A model generated the notes under the pieces. The model was given only the letters and a program-made list of their open reading frames with translations, did no database searches and was not told the DNA's origin. 64,000 nucleotides of DNA from Crambe crambe (Eukaryota > Porifera > Demospongiae > Poecilosclerida > Crambeidae). The translations under genes and the position numbers were made by a program. Of this stretch, positions 11,461 through 21,480 are shown one piece after another; the first letter of the stretch is position 1; each line of letters starts with the position of its first letter. The stretch covers positions 5,906,075-5,970,074 of the forward strand of contig OZ004587.1 of the NCBI GenBank assembly GCA_963924555.1, read 5' to 3'.

Positions 11461-11906
11461 AATTTATAGCATATGGCCAAACGAATCCCTACATCTGCGT
11501 CATCGTTAAGCCCCGCCCACAACAGGAAGTAAATGTCAATGTCGATTTCTAGCTGAAAAGAATGATTTTTTGTGGGTGTTATGCTATAGTGTGAATTAAA
11601 ATTATAATATATTTAGTTTATAGACTACCTTGAAAGGGTTTTGGTGATATTTAAAAAAAAAATTTTTTTTCATTCAACCTACCCTTTAAGCCATGATAAG
11701 AATTGGATCAAGTTTCATGTCTCATACAGGACTAACCACAAATACAAAACATGTCATTTTATGCTCATTTTGATCAAAATTTAGTGCCTTTTAACCTCAT
11801 ATACTTTTTCATTAGCTTTCTTCATTCTTAAATTTCTTATAATTTTTTTTATAAGAGTAGCTCTGTACCAAATAATGGACAGGTCAAAATTTTTACAGGA
11901 TATTTG

Positions 11907-12371
11907 ATGGCAAGCAAAAAACGGGATCATAGATGGGATTGGACACCTGAAAAACCTTCAAGCTGCACTTACAGCTATCCTACGTAAATGATAAATTCTC
12001 CCATAGAAGAGCTGAATCTACTTTTGGTGTGCCTAAAAGAAATGGGAAGCTGAGTGGAAAAAGATGGAATGACAACGTGAACAAGGACGGAGCCGGGGGC
12101 AAGGTAAAGGATGTGGTCAGGGATGGGGTAGAGGACGAGGAAAAGCTATGAACCATGTTATTTATATAGAATCCATGTATTCAAGTGACTCCAGCGATGC
12201 TGAAAGTAACAAAGGAGATGATGGGTGTGGTCTTTTGTCAGCTGACGAGAGCAGTGATGTAGATGGTACATCAGTTGAAAGTGATGATTATCAATGCATT
12301 ATTTATGGGAATTCAGGTGGCAGATGGATTGTGATGCCTGTGATCAATACTATTGCTTGAAATGTGTTTAA
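11907..12371 (+). pseudogene. Pogo/Jerky-type transposase remnant (psq HTH start and Cys-rich tail)
   Basis: The N-terminus reads MASKKRDHRWDWTPEK from an ATG at 11907, then in shifted frames LQAALTAIL and HRRAESTFGVPKR, which is the psq-type helix-turn-helix of pogo transposases. The tail has an RG-rich stretch (GRSRGQGKGCGQGWGRGRGK), an acidic Ser/Asp run, and in a shifted frame MDCDACDQYYCLKCV then a stop at 12369-12371, resembling the Cys-rich tails of Jerky/Tigger-like proteins. The DDE catalytic region is absent and at least two frameshifts are present. Confidence 0.7.
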
Positions 12372-12719
12372 CTTAAGTTGATGTTATATATGACATATGA
12401 CTGGATTGAAAAGACTAGATATCCTTTCTGACTACTGAAGATCATATTACATTGACTATATCAATAATAATTGCTCTGTATTATCAATAATATCGTTTGT
12501 TCAATAAATGGTGTTGGTGTACAATATTTAGCACTCAAACTGTGTGTACAAAAATTAGTTCCAATGTCCAATAATTGGCCCAAATATTTTTTCTTGTAGT
12601 TTATCAAGAAAAGGATGGGTTTAAGTAAATGGAGTCAAACAATGAGTAAACTCAGTTTGATACTGTCTCCAATACCACTCCATAAACCTTAAGTGTCCAA
12701 AATATGGCCCCTTTACCTT

Positions 12720-13144
12720 ACCAGCCCAATCATTTATCGAGTCAAGGTGTTGTGTTGTTGAGCCATACTTGGAGGTCGAAGATGCTGAAATAGAGTCTAC
12801 CGTGGTGAATCTAAATCCCCGAATCGATACAGTAGTCTATCATCAGCTAGAGCTAGCTAGCTAATAGCTAGCTAGAGACAGCTGAGTAATATTATGATTT
12901 CGAATAATTGGATATTCAAATACATGCGCATGCGTATTATAGAAAAGATGGCTTCCTAATTGAATTAGTCGAGTGCTGTGCTCCATAGTGTCTCCTTTTT
13001 CATCGACTCTTTCGAGGATCAACGAGTAGAAAAGATCGTAGTTCGTAGAATTTGGAGTGGATTTGTCCAGAAATCATAGCTGTAGCTTGAGTGGTTCGAG
13101 AGATATGGTTGTCTAAGAAGAATAAGAAGAAGAATAATAATAAC
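12720..13144. repeat. Spacer unit P, copy 2
   Basis: Continuation of the composite after the pogo-like insertion: TACCAGCCCAATCA..., TGCGCATGCGTATTATAG and AAGATGGCTTCC, ending in an AATAAGAAG-type simple repeat. It is almost identical to 9190-9630. Confidence 0.75.
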
Positions 13145-13432
13145 AAGTAAGGGAAAAAGCATTTCGTGAAATGAAAAAAGATGTAGGGATGACCACTGCA
13201 CAAAAAAGTAAGGAAACAAGAAGGATGGAATCTTTGTTCTGTATATCCAGCCAACAATCCCTACATATACGTCGGGTAGCTTCAGATTATAGTGTAGTAA
13301 TGTACGTACATGTAGGGATTGTTGGCTGGATATACAGAACAAAGATTCCATCCTTCTTGTTTCCTTACTTTTTTGTGCAGTGGTCATCCCTACATCTTTT
13401 TTCATTTCACGAAATGCTTTTTCCCTTACTTG
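13145..13432. repeat. Foldback repeat F, copy 3
   Basis: Palindrome with CAAGTAAGGGAAAAAGC at the left end and the same inverted at the right, centre near 13290. It is a shorter variant (GGATGGAATCTTTG) lacking a GGGATCAA segment present in copies 1 and 2. It looks the same as 55921-56209. Confidence 0.85.
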
Positions 13433-13539
13433 TTCCTGGTCTTTTTTTCCTCTCTTTTATGGTTTTAGCTATGTATAGAGTTCATTCTTCTATGTGTATG
13501 CAGGGACAGATGAAAGAAGAATAGTTCTCCAATAGCATA

Positions 13540-13959
13540 CCAGCCCAATCACTATCAACGAATCAAGGTGGAGGTAGAAGATGCTGAAATAGAGTCTACC
13601 TTGTTGAATCTAAATCCCCGAGTCGATACAGTAGTCTATCATCATCATCACTATTCTAGCTACATATACCTATACCTAGCTAGCTAGCTAGCTAGAGGCA
13701 GCTGAATAATATTATAATTTCGAATAATTGGATATCAAATACATGCGCATGCGTATTATAGAAAAGATGGCTTCCTAATTGAATTAGTCGAGTGCTGTGC
13801 TCCTTAGTGTCTCCTTTTTCATCGACTCTTTCGAGGATCAACGAGTAGAAAAGATCGTAGTTCGTAGAATTTGGAGTGGATTTGTCCAGAAATCATAGCT
13901 GTAGCTTGAGTGGTTCGAGAGATATGGTTGTCTAAGAATAATAATAATAATAAGAAGAA

Positions 13960-13980
<21 letters not shown>
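13540..13980. repeat. Spacer unit P, copy 3
   Basis: Same unit with its own small changes (ATATACCTATACCTAGC before the GCTA run), shared with 56310-56743. It ends in a long AAT/AAG microsatellite (about 13935-13990). Confidence 0.75.
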
Positions 13981-13989
<9 letters not shown>

Positions 13990-13991
<2 letters not shown>

Positions 13992-14497
13992 GAGAAGAAG
14001 AAGAATCCAGCGATTTACCTGCTTGCCGTATTTCTGAAACGGTAAGCTCCCTGGTCCTGAAACTTGGTCTGCACATTGTAGTAGGCTCTAGTAGGCTGGA
14101 TAATCATTCACAGTAGCTTTTGTTAGGTCTAAGTGGGGGAACTAGAATTTCACTATAGTATTAGTCTATAGGCGGCGCGCGCGGCCGTCCGAGTCATCCC
14201 TACATAGAGAGTGCTACCGCACTCTCTGATAGAGAAGAAGAAGAATATAGCGATTTACCTGCTTGCCGTATTTCTGAAACGGTAAGCTCCCTGGTCCTGA
14301 AACTTGGTCTGCACATTTTAGTAGGCTCTAGTAGGCTGGATAATCATTCACAGTAGCTTTTGTTAGGTCTAAGTGGGGGAACTGGAATTTCACTTTTGTA
14401 TTAGTCTATAGGCGGCGCGCGCGGCCGTCCGAGTCATCCCTACATAGAGAGTGCTACCGCACTCTCTGATAGAGAAGAAGAAGAATATAGCGATTTA
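13990..14497. repeat. ~240-bp tandem units T (two full, third interrupted)
   Basis: Units start TAGAGAAGAAGAAGAA and end AGAGAGTGCTACCGCACTCTCTGAT broken as hairpin halves. They contain CCTGCTTGCCGTATTTCTG, TTGGTCTGCACAT and the GC-rich GGCGGCGCGCGC. Unit 1 is about 13990-14230 and unit 2 about 14231-14470. Unit 3 begins at 14471 and is split by the transposon at 14498, resuming at 20018. No coding potential. Confidence 0.85.
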
Positions 14498-14538
14498 CGG
14501 TAGATTGCAAAAAAAACGTTGCACCATCTCGCGACAGC
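14498..14538 (+). repeat. Left terminal inverted repeat of the BEN/mariner element
   Basis: About 40 bp, pairing with 19974-20015 with a few mismatches and one indel. The outermost bases are CGGTA, adjacent to the TA target. Confidence 0.8.
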
Positions 14539-14622
14539 TCCATTGGTTCGCGAGCCACTCAGTCCATCACGCCCTCAACGAAGGAAGCACTTGTCAACTG
14601 AGGCAAACCATGTAGCGAGGCT

Positions 14623-14713
14623 GATCGCGACTGTGGGCAAGGCTCAAAACCACAGCTTCGCGAGACCGTATCGCGACTATGGGCAAGGCTCAAAACCACA
14701 GATTCGCGAGACC
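14623..14713 (+). repeat. Left subterminal direct repeats with TCGCGA cores
   Basis: Two copies of about 46 bp: ATCGCGACTGTGGGCAAGG then CTCAAAACCACAG and TTCGCGAGACC, repeated with single changes. Subterminal repeats of this sort often bind transposase or accessory proteins; here that is inference. Confidence 0.7.
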
Positions 14714-14782
14714 AGTTCTCAAACAGTGAATCAATTCCAGCCAGCAAGTGAGCCAGCGCTGCTAAAGTCATGGACATAAGGC

Positions 14783-15598
14783 AGCCTGCAATTCAGATTG
14801 TCCAGCAACCTGCGAGCCAGCAATTGCAAGCCAGCCAGGAAGTCAGCCAGGAAGCCAGCCAGGAAGTCAGCCAGGAAGCCAGCCAGTAAGCCAGCCTGCA
14901 AGCCAGCAGGGAAGCCAGCCAGGAAGCCAGCCAGTAAGCCAGCAGGAAAACCAGCCAGGAAGCCAGCCAGGAAGCCAGCCAGGAAGCCAGCCAGCAAGCC
15001 AGCAGGAAAACCAGCCAGCAAGTCAGCCAACAAACCAGCAGAGTGGGCAGTCAGAAAGCCAACCAACAAGCCTTCCAGCAAATAATGGTGGAAAGACTGC
15101 AGCAACTAAACCATCTGTTACTCGCTCTAAGCGAATTGTAGCATCTAAATCAGCTCAATACTACATCAGATATGAAGGAAATGGCTCACAGAAATGGGAT
15201 GGACGTGAAATCGTGATGGATGCAGAATTTATGGAGTCCCTGTACAAGAAAGAAGAGCTTGTACCAGGAAAGACTGTAGAGCTGCCTTGGGAAACTGGTG
15301 GCAAAACTGAGGTATGGAAGGGAGTGATCATTGAATCATCCACAGAAAAAACTCCTTGTAAGTTCACTCTGCATGGGAGGCCTTCATAATTAATGTATAC
15401 ATGGCTTATCTTTTCAGCTAAAAAACCACAAAAGAGAAGGCCACCCAAGAAGAAAGCCATAGCCAGTAAACAAAGTGAGTATATACGTATTTAAACTATA
15501 GTCGTATTTTATTATTAATTTTATTTCCATTCTTGCAGAGAAGCAAGGCAGCATCATCACAGTGGGTGGGGATTATATACCTTCAACTACAGGTATAT

Positions 15599-15672
<74 letters not shown>

Positions 15673-17816
15673 AAGCATAATTGACCTAATTAATGTATAT
15701 ATATTCTCTAACTGGTAGTCCAGTTGTGGGAATTAGGTGGGTTTTGTTGACATTATGCCAAGATGACCTATATATATATTTGCTCTCTAATTTTAGCTTC
15801 AGGGAGTAGTGCTCATCGGAAGAAAAGGAAAGGTTTGTTGACCATGCATGCATAATGAAGCCATTGCATAGCATGAGTGTGCTAAGTTGTGGGTGCATGC
15901 ATGAGAGCTAAAGCTATTGTCTCACCACTGTTGTTTTAGTCATTGCATGCCAGACCTTTGATGTCTATATTGTGTATGTAATTGTGAGAGCTAATTCTGT
16001 GCAGGGTTTTCTTGGCCATTGGGAGGTCTATATAGTATTACAATGTTTCGTATGCAGGAGCAACTGTGGAAAAGCCAACAGTTTCAAGCATTCCTGCAGG
16101 TGACAACACAGTTGGCATTCCTGGAGGTGACAACACATTCAGTAAGCATGCAAGGTTCTATACATATCTAGGATATCGATTTTGGAGGGGGATCTTACTT
16201 ATTTTGGGGGAAGTTAAATGGCATTTATGATGATCCATGGTGACTAAGTTTATAAATGATGCACATATGTGATGTCTCATTTGGAGATTGTTATGTATCT
16301 TTTTTCTCTCTCCATAGTTTCTCGGCTTCTTGAACAGTAAGGTCAACTAATGACTCTATTGACGAGTATGGTTTTACAGCAGCAATCACAAGCTACCGCT
16401 CTTCTCTCTCAATATCAATCTCCCGTTAACTTAGTCACCCAGAATTCGCCTCAACAATTACTCCAATTTCTTCACCAATCACAATCACAGTTGCCACTTC
16501 AGCCTCAGACTCAGTCATCTCAATTGCCCAACTTTTCGTCTTCTCCAGGTTCGTTTCAGCAACTTTTACAGCAACTGCCCCTCAATCTTTGTTCCCAAGC
16601 CCCAACTCATTCTCAGCAATTAAGTACAAATCATTCTCAGCTTAACTCTCAGCCAGCAAATGTCAGGTATTCACAGGCAGCAACTACACCTTCAACTCAG
16701 CTCCTCCAGTCTGTTCTTTCATCCCAACCATCTCTATCACACAATGAGCTAACTCCAGTTTATTCACAGCAATCTCAGGGTGACAGCAGTCTCTTCCCAA
16801 ACATCTCAACTCAATACCGAGTCCACTCACAGTCATCTCGACCAAACATTCAGCCGTTCAGTCCAGCCTATTCCCAACCTTCTCATAATTCCCAGTCTGA
16901 TAACTTCCAGCCATCTCAGCCGTCAACTTACCACTCCAATACCCAGTTATCATCAGTTCAGCTGTCATCGACTCACATGCAGCCATCAGCTCAGCAATCA
17001 CCTTTTGAGCTACTGTCTCACCGGTCTTCGCATCTAGCAACTCCTCATCCTTCCGATGGTGTTACCCAGCAATTTCAGTCACCTCAACCCTTCTCTCCAA
17101 CATTATCTGACCCATCTTCCTCTTTTTCACATCATTCAGAAATATCTTCTGAAGGCACTTCCCGTGTGGGAGGTGGAACCTCATCCAATGGTTCACAAAA
17201 ACAAGGTGACTGCATCATCCTGGATGAATTTTCGTGGGATGATACTGCAGGAGAGGACTCTGATTACATGACATGGGATACAGACAATACTGATAGTACA
17301 TTAGCTCCAAGCAGTTCTGGGATCACACCAGCTGATCATACATTAGCTCAACCCATAGAAAGAGCAGAGGTCACATTTCAGCCATCAGGTAATCATATGT
17401 GGGCTCCAGCCTCGACTGCTTCAGAGTCACCATTGGCTTCAAGAGAAGAAGTAGTTCAGCCACCAGCTATACCACCACCGTTTGATACACCTCCAAAATT
17501 GTGTTCTGTGCAGCAGGTATTGAAGAATTACCCTGGTAAGGACGTTGCCAGCTTAAGATCACTTACAGTTGCTTTAGCAAGGGATGCAATATTTGGACGT
17601 GAAGCACTCTCAAAATGCAGCTTAAGTGGAAGAAAAGGTACTGGTGTTTTGAGCCAAGAGAAAGTCCGGTATATCAAGCAACTTGTCCATTCTAGAGTTC
17701 CAAAGAAGTCGTTGGTTGACTTTGAGAACATTTGGAGCATGTGCAGACTCTCACTTTCTAAGTCATGTCAAACTCTTCGAAACAGTGCTCGCAAGAAACT
17801 TCTTCCTGAGAATTGA
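14783..17816 (+). CDS. BEN-domain protein gene carried by the transposon (multi-exon, 5' end unresolved)
   Basis: Supported exons: an open frame of Gln/Pro/Gly/Ser repeats (14783-15075) running on to 15357 through NNGGKTAATKPSVTRSKR and YYIRYEGNGSQKWDGREIVM; then 15418-15474 (KKPQKRRPPKKKAIASKQ), 15539-15592, 15797-15832 and 16058-16141, each phase-compatible with GT/AG ends; and a final exon to the stop at 17816. The last open frame has an ATG at 16350. Joining via 16318-16336 would need a 30-bp intron, so that link is uncertain. The final part is Gln/Ser-rich (residues 1-370 of 488) with a C-terminal BEN domain (about 382-485): VASLRSLTVALARDAIFG, SGRKGTGVLSQEKVRYIKQL, ENIWSMCRLSLSKSC. BEN domains bind DNA and mediate chromatin silencing. 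No start ATG is seen for the repeat frame; an upstream exon is likely. Confidence 0.7.
14815..15045 (+). repeat. 12-bp coding minisatellite (CAGCCAGGAAGC)
   Basis: About twenty imperfect copies of CAGCCAGGAAGC and variants. Since the period is a multiple of three, all forward frames stay fairly open; the frame continuous with the BEN gene reads QPGS repeats. The antisense reading (LAGF repeats) is taken as a shadow. Confidence 0.8.
15602..15671 (+). repeat. (CT)n microsatellite in BEN-gene intron
   Basis: About 35 CT units in the intron between the exons ending at 15592 and starting at 15797. Confidence 0.95.
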
Positions 17817-18389
17817 GTACTGCATTATTCACTGCTATGTTGATTATTATTAACTGCTGATATTAGCTCTATTATTCATTGCTGATTTCTATTGTTTCTG
17901 GTAATGGGGGTATATTTCTGATCGTTAAGGCAATTCCAAAATAATTATGGATTTTTCTCCCTTCTCATAGGGATGCAGGGAGGACAAAACATAAACTACC
18001 TTAGTATACTATGCGTAATGGCATCTCTGAGTTTGTATGGGTCATGTGTTCTAGTATACAAAGATTAACAGCAGTATACTGGGATTCTAGTAAAGCAGTA
18101 TATCATGATATACAAAATAGGGCAGGGAAATCTGTTAAACCAGTAATCTATTTTGAACTGCCTAAGCAAAGTTTGAACTCTGGGTGACCATCAGAATCTG
18201 AACTAATCATGTAGTAAGAAATAGCTACTGAATTTTTGGTGTGGTTTAATTTGCATTTGGAGTGCGTGTATAATAATTAGTTATAGTCTCAGCACAGCAG
18301 CAAAAAGATCTTTATTATTATTAAGCAACAAAATGTATACTGTTCAGTGTGTTGAATACAAGTGTATAGATAGCTGTATTAGCTAATCT
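17817..18389. other. Transposon interior between the convergent BEN and transposase genes, no gene seen
   Basis: AT-rich, no open frame of note. The two genes converge here, so this should contain both polyadenylation regions. Confidence 0.5.
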
Positions 18390-19409
18390 TCAATAGCCTG
18401 TGGCATCACCATTAACTTCTATAACCCGAGGCAAGACTTTCTGTAGATGATTGATGTAGCGACAGCACTTATTTTCGTCAATTTTTGCCCAGAATGCATT
18501 GATACCATTCACTAATTCAAGCTTGGTGGTAGGCTTAACTTCCCTTCGGATATACTCCTTCATTTCATGCCAGAGATTTTCTATTGGGTTAAGATCTGGA
18601 GATTCAGCTGGTGTACGCCACCAATTGATTCCTTTCTGTGCATAGAAAGCCTGGGCTGCACGAGAAGTGTGTTTCGGATCATTATCTTGCATAAACCTGT
18701 GCGTATTTGGGGGTGGAAAAGTTTGTTGAATAAATGGGAGCAATGTGCGATCCAAAATTTCACAGAACAATGGTGCTGCCATTATGCCTTCAAAAATGCA
18801 CACTGGAGTGGCACCTTTCTTGCTTATTCCACCCCATACATGCACTTTAATGGGGTGCTTAGGACGAGGTTTTGGCTTGGGTCTTTCCCCTTCCTTTCGA
18901 TAGCAAAAGCGGCGGTGATTCTCAAGTTGTACAGTGGTTTCATCACTCCAAATTACATCCTCAAACGTGTCATGGAGATTAGCTTGTGCCCACTGAAGCC
19001 GTTTCACTTTGTTTTCATTGCGAATAAGCTGACAATAAGCTGAGCCGCGATAAATCCATCCAAGATTACATCGATTTCTGACAATAGTAGCCAAAGAAAC
19101 ATAAACACTGCAATTAGCTAAAAATCCTTGGAGTTGAGTGGCTGTTGTTTCATCATCATTGCGCATTATGTCTTCAATCAGCTTCTCAATACGAGGTGAA
19201 AGCTTTGGTGGTAGTCCCGATCCTGGTTTTCTTGCAATAGTTCCAGAACTGCGGTATCTCTTCAAGAATTGCCTTACTCCATGTTTTGACACAAGAATTT
19301 CATCTTCTAGGACAAGGCACTCCACAATTGCTGTGACTTTGAAGCCTTGTAGGGATAAGCTTAAGATCCTCTGCTTTGTGTAGTCACTGAAAACCATGCC
19401 TATTTGCAC
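18390..19409 (-). CDS. Tc1-type DD34E transposase, intact
   Basis: 339 residues, a usual Tc1 length. The N-terminal half (about 1-110) has the paired HTH domains: TKQRILSLSLQGFKVTAIV and KPGSGLPPKLSPR with SLATIVRN. The catalytic residues are D156 (VIWSDETTVQ), D242 (MQDNDPKHTS) and E277 (SPDLNPIENLW), giving 34 residues between the second D and the E. No stop or frameshift. A splice acceptor-like CAAATAG lies just before GCATGG near the start, so an upstream exon is possible. It lies inside the 14498-20015 element, antisense to the BEN gene, and is the obvious mobilising enzyme. Confidence 0.92.
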   Translation of the reverse strand: MQIGMVFSDYTKQRILSLSLQGFKVTAIVECLVLEDEILVSKHGVRQFLKRYRSSGTIARKPGSGLPPKLSPRIEKLIEDIMRNDDETTATQLQGFLANCSVYVSLATIVRNRCNLGWIYRGSAYCQLIRNENKVKRLQWAQANLHDTFEDVIWSDETTVQLENHRRFCYRKEGERPKPKPRPKHPIKVHVWGGISKKGATPVCIFEGIMAAPLFCEILDRTLLPFIQQTFPPPNTHRFMQDNDPKHTSRAAQAFYAQKGINWWRTPAESPDLNPIENLWHEMKEYIRREVKPTTKLELVNGINAFWAKIDENKCCRYINHLQKVLPRVIEVNGDATGY

Positions 19410-19799
19410 AGTATGGTAGGACTAGTAACAAAGGGGGGAAATGGATTAGTAAAATGCAAAAAAAATAAAACAAAAACAAACAAAAAAACAAAAAAACACA
19501 AAAAAATAAAACAAAAAACGAGTAAAACAGTGCAGATCAACATCATGCAGTAGCTAGCTACATTCGGTTGTTCAGTGAGAAACTATAGTCAGTGAATAAT
19601 AGCTAGTTCGCTATAAGAAACATGCATCTATAGCTAACTAACATACCTTTTCCTGAAGAACTGAAACAAGAAATGTACGTAGCTAAAATTAGGCAGTGAC
19701 AGCGTTAGTATCTTCTCACTGAATTCGAAATTCAAGTAACGAGAGCTCTGCACCAGCGCTTCATGTCTTTAAAGCCAGCACTTTCGTGAAGTGCTCGCG

Positions 19800-19908
19800 A
19801 AGTATCACGACATTTAAGAAGTGCTATCATAACACCTCGCGACCTTCATGAACTGCTATCATAACACCTCGTGACCTTCATGAACTGCTAACATAATACC
19901 TCACGACC
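19800..19908 (+). repeat. Right subterminal repeats with CTCGCGACC cores
   Basis: Three copies of a ~38-bp unit: CTATCATAACACCTCGCGAC then CTTCATGAACTG, decaying to CTCGTGACC and CTCACGACC. They share the CGCGA theme with the left subterminal repeats. Confidence 0.7.
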
Positions 19909-19973
19909 CTGTGGTAGGCTCCTCCAATTCATATATTTCCTTTGTGGTAAGCCTCGTAACAAGTGTCTCGTGA

Positions 19974-20015
19974 ACTGTCACGAGCATGGTGCAAAGTTTT
20001 TTTTGCAAAGTACCG
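19974..20015 (-). repeat. Right terminal inverted repeat of the BEN/mariner element
   Basis: Reverse complement starts CGGTACTTTGC and carries the same run of eight A and TTGCACCAT core as the left end. Confidence 0.8.
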
Positions 20016-20017
20016 TA

Positions 20018-20470
20018 CCTGCTTGCCGTATTTCTGAAACGGTAAGCTCCCTGGTCCTGAAACTTGGTCTGCACATTGTAGTAGGCTCTAGTAGGCTGGA
20101 TAATCATTCACAGTAGCTTTTGTTAGGTCTAAGTGGGAGAACTAGAATTTCACTTTAGTATTAGTCTATAGGCGGCGCGCGTGGCCGTCTGAGTCATCCC
20201 TACATAGAGAGTGCTACCGCACTCTCTGATAATAGAGAAGAAGAAGAATATAGCGATTTACCTGCTTGCCGTATTTCTGAAACGGTAAGCTCCCTGGTCC
20301 TGAAACTTGGTCTGCACATTGTAGTAGGCTCTAGTAGGCTGGATAATCATTCACAGTAGCTTTTGTTAGGTCTAAGTGGGAGAACTAGAATTTCACTTTA
20401 GTATTAGTCTATAGGCGGCGCGCGCGGCCGTCCGAGTCATCCCTATAGAGTGCTACTGCACTCTCTGATA
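20018..20470. repeat. ~240-bp tandem units T, remainder of unit 3 and unit 4
   Basis: CCTGCTTGCCGTATTTCTG resumes directly after the TA at 20016-20017 and runs to CACTCTCTGAT at about 20230. A further unit covers 20234-20470. Joining 14471-14497 to 20018-20230 restores one unit of the expected length, which dates the repeat before the transposon. Confidence 0.85.
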
Positions 20471-20710
20471 CAGAGTGATACTGCAGCAAACAAAAAACAT
20501 AAATAGGTTTAGTTCTTAAAGTGAGAATGACTGGCAACTCATCAAAGAATTATAGCCATAGCTCTGGTACTCGATAAATGACAAGATGTATGTGAGCATT
20601 TTTATGGGAACTTGAGTACCCTGGTAGTGCAGTGCTATGCAGTTGCAGCCAGCCTCAGATATCTTAAAAATTAGTAAAACTGAATATCAGTTTCATTACT
20701 TAGTTTAGGC

Positions 20711-21026
20711 CAATAGACCTTTTTCATGGAGAAGTGTGGAACTTTAATAAGATTCATAAGCAAAACAGCCAACCCCCATTGGTGGGAAAAATTGTACTAG
20801 TAGTATTGTAGTGTAGAAATCCATCTTTGTTAAAGCAGAAACACCACCTGAGTCCTACATGAAGTATTAATGAGTGAAGCAGCTGTGACTCTATGGTTTG
20901 TAGAAAGGTTATGTAATTCTTCTATCTAGCTCGATACAACTTTGCCCACCAATATGGATGTGGCATTTTGCTTATGAATCTCATTAAAATTCCTTCACAC
21001 TTCTGTTCCATGAAAAGAGTCTATTG
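20711..21026. mobile_element. MITE with ~95-bp terminal inverted repeats
   Basis: The left arm CCAATAGACCTTTTTCATGG ... AGATTCATAAGCAAAA ... TTGGTGGG pairs with the right arm inverted (CCCACCAAT ... TTTTGCTTATGAATCT ... CATGAAAAGAGTCTATTG) with scattered mismatches. About 316 bp in total and no coding capacity. Confidence 0.7.
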
Positions 21027-21382
21027 CTTATAGTACATATTTTAGCTTAATCTTGACTAGTTAACTATTGCATGTATGTACACTCAGTGACTAAGACAGA
21101 CTACCGGTATTATAATAATGCAGCAGGTGGTAATCACTTCCATTTGGTACATAATATACTACAACCAGAGGTGATGGTCTATGTAGTTACAACTATCAAC
21201 ATTAACTGCATATAGCTACATAGCAACAGGATTTCCCATCCTTGTTTCTACAATAGTGTACCCTGATGAACTCCAGGGAGGGAATAATAAATTATTCCCT
21301 CCAAAAGCCCCCTGTGGTTGTACATTTAAAAGGAATTTATAGGACCTTGTACATATATAAAAACTATATATGTATGTATGTA

Positions 21383-21480
21383 CCTTGATGTGTGGCTGTT
21401 TCTTCAGTATTCATTAGTTTGGCAGTAGTCACTGGTTCAGCACTAGTCACTGGTTTGGAAGTTGCTGTTTCAGAAGTATA
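21383..21480 (-). CDS. Possible small Thr/Ala-rich exon between the gene A Ig exon and IgGFc exon
   Basis: On the minus strand, SETATSKPVTSAEPVTTAK and NTEETATHQ follow a possible AG acceptor and end at CATCAAG/GTACAT. The stretch is low-complexity and mucin-like. There is no counterpart in B, so this is a weak call. Confidence 0.25.

Larger units (their letters stand above)
10274..11685. mobile_element. 1.4-kb near-perfect palindrome flanked by TTAA
   Basis: The two ~700-bp arms are inverted copies meeting near 10960-10990. The outer ends read AGGGTAGGTTGAATG inward from TTAA (10270-10273) and the same inverted up to TTAA at 11686-11689. TTAA duplications are typical of piggyBac and Kolobok families. 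Each arm encodes the same two-exon zinc domain; the arms differ by small indels. No transposase is present. It is inserted inside the pogo-like element, so it is younger than that insertion. Confidence 0.8.
10040..12718 (+). mobile_element. Pogo-like DNA transposon, internally deleted, TA target
   Basis: The termini are inverted: left AGGTAAGGGGTCCA, right reading AGGTAAAGGGGCCA in reverse complement. TA lies on both sides (10038-10039 and 12719-12720). The empty site CCAATAGCATACCAGCCCAATC is present in the related copy near 13525, which fixes the insertion at TA. The interior contains remnants of a pogo/Jerky-type transposase (11907-12371) and a nested TTAA-flanked palindrome (10274-11685). 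The catalytic DDE core is missing, so it is non-autonomous. Confidence 0.85.
14498..20015. mobile_element. Tc1/mariner-type transposon carrying a transposase and a BEN-domain gene
   Basis: The left end begins CGGTAGATTGCAAAAAAAAC, then TTGCACCATCTCG and GACAG. The right end in reverse complement begins CGGTACTTTGCAAAAAAAAC, then TTGCACCATGCTCG and GACAG. These are imperfect ~40-bp terminal inverted repeats. TA flanks both ends (14496-14497, 20016-20017) and the intact tandem units show the empty site GATTTACCTGCTTGCC, so insertion was at TA. Inside are a BEN-domain gene on the plus strand, an intact DD34E transposase on the minus strand (18390-19409), and CGCGA-rich subterminal repeats at both ends. 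At 5518 bp it is unusually long for this superfamily. Confidence 0.85.

Noticed and set aside
14731-15105. Minus-strand open frame of LAGF repeats
   Set aside because: Antisense shadow of the 12-bp coding minisatellite; the forward frame continues into spliced BEN-gene exons.
13990-20470. Tandem 240-bp units considered as a CRISPR-like or rDNA spacer array
   Set aside because: Adjacent full-length repeats without variable spacers, in an animal genome, and no rRNA sequence.
21383-21480. Thr/Ala-rich stretch as a firm exon of gene A
   Set aside because: Kept only as a low-confidence feature because no paralogue has it and the splice signals are weak.
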